Assembly: GCA_023525715.1 (NCBI GenBank)
Contig: CM042013.1
Coordinates: 82,147,994-82,211,993, forward strand
Source of the DNA: Cichorium intybus
Lineage: Eukaryota > Streptophyta > Magnoliopsida > Asterales > Asteraceae
DNA length: 64,000 nt
Direction of reading: 5' to 3'
Each line of letters starts with the position of its first letter. Within the stretch, counting starts at the first letter, position 1. Positions 59,181 to 64,000 of the stretch are shown here, piece by piece. Under the pieces are notes generated by a model. That model did not search any database, was not told the DNA's origin, and worked only from the letters and a program-made list of their open reading frames with translations. Position numbers and translations under genes: made by a program.

Positions 59181-59923
59181 GGCTATGTTTGGCAGACTAA
59201 CTGAAAAACTAGCTGCTAGCTGAAAAACTAGCGGTAGCTAGAAAACTAGCGATTAACTGAAAAACTAGCTGAGCTGATAGCTGATAATAAATGACGTTTG
59301 GTAAAAATTAACTGATAAAACTAGCTGGAAATCGTAAAATGACATAAAAGGACATGCACAAAATTAATCCAATATTATAAGAAAAATCATAATACATTAA
59401 ATTAAATTAAAGTAAATACTAAATAAAATATTATATATTTTAAACAATTTCTTACATCCCATATTATATTTGTAATATTATCACGAAGTTCTCGCATCTC
59501 GTGACATGACTCTCGAATGTTCGCATGATTAGATATTGAATGATTGTTTTGTTATTCTGAAATTATGTAATTAAAATGTTGTTCAACGATGTTGAAAATT
59601 ATAACTATCGAGTCATTCCTTCGATTATAGTTATGAAAGGTAAAGGAAGCGTAGATATATGTCAATTTGGGATAAAAAAAACGTAGATAGTATTTGGGAT
59701 AAAGGAAGCGTAGATAATTTGGGATAAAGGAAGCATATACCATGTAAGGGTAACATGAGAACATTTTGAAACCGCTACTCAAAACGTTATTATTAGTAGC
59801 GTTTAAAAAACCTAGCTTGTTAGCTAGCTTATAAGTTAGTTTTTGGATTCCCAAACATGTCAAACTAAAAAAACTTGAAAAAACGTTAGTTTATACGTTA
59901 GCTGTGACGTACCAAACACAGCC
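59181..59923. mobile_element. 743-bp hAT-like TIR element
   Basis: Ends GGCTATGTTTGGCA and GTACCAAACACAGCC, inverted over twelve or so bases with one or two mismatches. The left subterminal part has repeated ACTAGCTGAAAAACTAGC words and the middle three copies of GGGATAAAGGAAGCGTAGATA-like text (59667-59740). No transposase. A target duplication is not clear. Confidence 0.7.
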
Positions 59924-60090
59924 TAAAAGGACCATCATTTGACTTTCTGCTTGTTTTTTTTAAGATTGGATATAAAAAATCATTCGTTTCTCATGTTTGA
60001 CAATGAGAATAGATTGATATAGAAATTGGAGATGTTAAGCATTGTTACACAATCATATTTGTTAGCACTGCAAAATTTTTAAGTTAAATT

Positions 60091-60570
60091 GGATTGATTG
60101 TTGTATAATTTTTTATTTTCTTTGTAATATTCTTATTCTACAATTTTGTTAGGTTTTATATAAACTGTATACCGTCCCAGAAAAAATATATACAAAATAA
60201 AGTTGGAGGATAAATAGTTACTGATTTCAGTAAGCAATGCTGAATAGATCTTTAATTAGTAATTGTATTGATAGAATAATTAGTAGGAATAAGAGGTAGG
60301 AAAAAAACAATTTCTCTTGATTATGAGAATAAATCGGATTGATTGTTGTATAATTTTTTATTTTCTTTGTAATATTCTTATTGTACAATTTTGTTAGGTT
60401 TTATATAAACTGTACACCGTCCCAGAAAAAATATATACAAAATAAAATCGGAGGATAAATAGTTACTAATTTCAGTAAGCAATGCTGAATAGATCTTTAA
60501 TTAGTAATTGTTTGGATAGAATAATTAGTAGGAAAAAAACAATTTCTCTTGATTATGAGAATAAATTGTA
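60091..60570. repeat. 245-bp tandem duplication
   Basis: GGATTGATTGTTGTATAATT starts at 60091 and 60336; the following ~235 bp is about 95% identical by eye. No gene inside. Confidence 0.93.
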
Positions 60571-60611
60571 TATTCATGGTACGATGTAATAGGTAAATTA
60601 CGAAAAGACGA

Positions 60612-60676
60612 CCATCCGAGTTTTGAACCCCGGATTTCATATTTTAGGATTTCACGTCTTAACCAATGGGGTAATT
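60612..60676 (-). other. tRNA-derived sequence (SINE head or tRNA relic)
   Basis: Minus strand: box A TGGTTAAGACG and box B GTTCAAAAC both fit the RNA polymerase III consensus, about 34 bases apart. The arm around box B pairs as CCGGG with CTCGG. The anticodon arm is poor, so this is not a working tRNA. Confidence 0.4.
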
Positions 60677-60819
60677 TATAATCTTTTAACCAACAAAGAG
60701 TTACATCTTAAAATTTGCTTGACGATATTAATATGCTACATTGTACAGTACTTTATTGTAAAATATAAATTACGTCTAGTTTGTATATGTGATGGGGGAT
60801 TAAACTCCTATAATTAATA

Positions 60820-62330
<1,511 letters not shown>

Positions 62331-63318
62331 AGTTTGTTATTAATTGCTTCAATATTTATCAACATATCAAAATGGAAAACCAATAAATAGCAAAACGAAA
62401 TTTTTTTATGTTAAAAATACGTAAAAGTTGTTCGGATTTACCTTTCGACCTCTTTAAGCATCTTCGCAGCATTTTTTTTTTTGAATTTTGACCACACTGT
62501 AGTAAGAGACTTGCCATTAATAATTTATACAAAAAATACGGTATAAAATGGTGAAATTACATTGTCCTTTTTTCTTTAGTTGGGTAAAAATGGAGCTTTA
62601 ACGGTAAAAAAAAAACATGATACAAAAAATAGTCAAGTGGTTGAATGGGAAAGAAAACTCACCAGAAGAGAGTCTAAAGTTCCTGGAAACACGATTGAAG
62701 AAAATAAATTAGATTCCAATTATAGCAATCTACTTTCGGAAAACTACCAAATTATGACCGTTTATTTTCAATTCTTCACATTACCACCTTGTATTTTGGA
62801 AAAAGCTACCAATTATAGCAATGTAATTCGAATAAAATTCAGTTTTAACTGCCATAATTGGATAGATTTTTAAACTTATGATGTTCCAATAAGAAGAAAA
62901 TGGAACTACAATGCCATAATTAGGGGTATTTTTGAAAGTGAAATGTCTTAAGAAGGAATACCATATGTTATATGCAACAATTTTTTCTACAACACGTATC
63001 ATCTGTAAATCTTTAATATTCAGCACCAATGAATTATGGGCTTACCAGAATATAAACTCCATCCTTCTTCATGACCCTATAGTTTGTTATTAACTGCTTC
63101 AATATTTATCAACATATCAAAATGGAAAACCGATAAATAGCAAAACGAAATTTTTTTATGTTAAAAAATACGTAAAAATTGTTCGGATTTACCTTTTGAC
63201 CTCGTTAAGCATGTTGGCAGCATTTTTTTTTTTGAATTTTGACCACACTGTAGTAAGACACTTGCGATTAATGATTTATACAAAAAATACGGTACAAAAT
63301 GGTGAAATTACATTGTCT
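62331..63318. repeat. Two ~239-bp direct repeats 750 bp apart
   Basis: AGTTTGTTATTAA(T/C)TGCTTC starts at 62331 and 63081 and both run to GAAATTACATTGTC (62569, 63318), about 96% identical by eye. The 511 bp between holds a 97-codon frame (62580-62873) without motifs. Could be a tandem duplication with divergence or a TRIM-like element; no TG...CA ends or primer site was found. Confidence 0.85.
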
Positions 63319-63684
63319 AATCTAAATACCACAGTACAATTTTCCTTGATCATAAACTATAAACAATATTCTAAAATGTTCTGTATTCATTTATTCGAGT
63401 ATGTTACCTAAAATGTAAAACCAATATTAAAAAATAATTTGAAATTACTAATAACAACAATAAGGTTAACATATCATAAAAAGTATTAAAATTCGATATA
63501 CTTCAAAAACATAAAGGCCATAACTAACTGAGTGAAGAACCCGAACGCTGCAAATCCGAGCTCTATTAGATGACTTAAACATCACCAGAAACCATAAAAT
63601 TAACCCTAAGTTCTTCAAATATTAACCAACAAAAGATTTGTTTCAATCATTGTGGTAGTAGGTGAAGTGCGATTTCGTCATATT

Positions 63685-63795
<111 letters not shown>

Positions 63796-64000
63796 CTTAG
63801 CAGGAAATGGAATCAATGTCCATTTATCATAAGTGGATATGGTCTTATTTGTGGGTTCTATAACTTTTTCGTGCCTCTCTAGATAAAATGATTGTTTATC
63901 CTCGAATATAAGCTTATTTTTGCAATTTTACTCCAAAAAATATAGTTTTACTTCAAAAGAGGAGCAAAAACATCAAAAGAACAAAAATAATAACAAAATT

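Overview
The window is plant nuclear DNA made almost entirely of transposable elements stacked inside one another. The plant assignment rests on Ty1/copia and Ty3/gypsy LTR retrotransposons with tRNA primer sites, hAT and other TIR elements, and long (TA)n tracts. A eudicot, perhaps an Asteraceae, is only an impression. I found no convincing host gene, rRNA, CRISPR array or intact tRNA gene. Almost every retrotransposon reading frame carries stops or frameshifts. LAYOUT. (1) 1-5194: left-truncated Copia on the minus strand (Copia-1), with its 5' LTR at 4484-5194 and broken gag, protease and integrase; its leader holds (TA)n tracts and a TIR element. (2) About 5695-48060: an old host Copia (Copia-H, plus strand) cut into pieces by three later insertions. 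The first is a 15.1-kb Gypsy-like element with 3.1-kb LTRs (6276-21376, target duplication TATGG). That element contains a young SIRE-type Copia deletion derivative (7509-13655, duplication GTTAG) and a 511-bp hAT element (17097-17607, 8-bp duplication). The second is a minus-strand Athila-type Gypsy, now a solo-like LTR (21829-23361) plus internal fragments, into which a 14.4-kb plus-strand Athila (26459-40906, duplication GTCAA) inserted. The third is a minus-strand Copia (Copia-2, 44412 to about 47690). (3) 48100-52357: Copia gag debris, a small hAT-type element and sequence without recognisable genes. (4) 52366-59041: a three-level nest in which a hAT-type element (duplication CTCCTACC) holds the second ~510-bp hAT element, which holds a 5.5-kb non-autonomous Athila relative (53236-58738). 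(5) 59042-64000: a TIR element, duplicated segments, (TA)n tracts and otherwise unrecognised AT-rich sequence. HOW THE PARTS WORK TOGETHER. The two Athila-type elements are the most interesting part. Both carry, just after the primer-binding site, an open reading frame of about 418 codons (here ORFx) that I do not recognise. In the 5.5-kb element ORFx replaces gag-pol. In the 14.4-kb element ORFx sits in front of a second, internal half-LTR plus primer site, followed by gag, protease, RT, RNase H, integrase and an ATHILA ORF-1-type (env-like) gene. The large element therefore looks like a recombinant between an ORFx-type genome and an autonomous Athila. ORFx and pol are both followed by the same pair of RNA hairpins, whose stems differ by compensating changes. 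The env-like gene is preceded by a TATA-like box and a probable 335-bp leader intron, and the ORFx element keeps a shortened version with a 327-bp intron. LTR and internal promoter regions of otherwise unrelated families share clusters of the CpG-rich word GCGACGCG and relatives.
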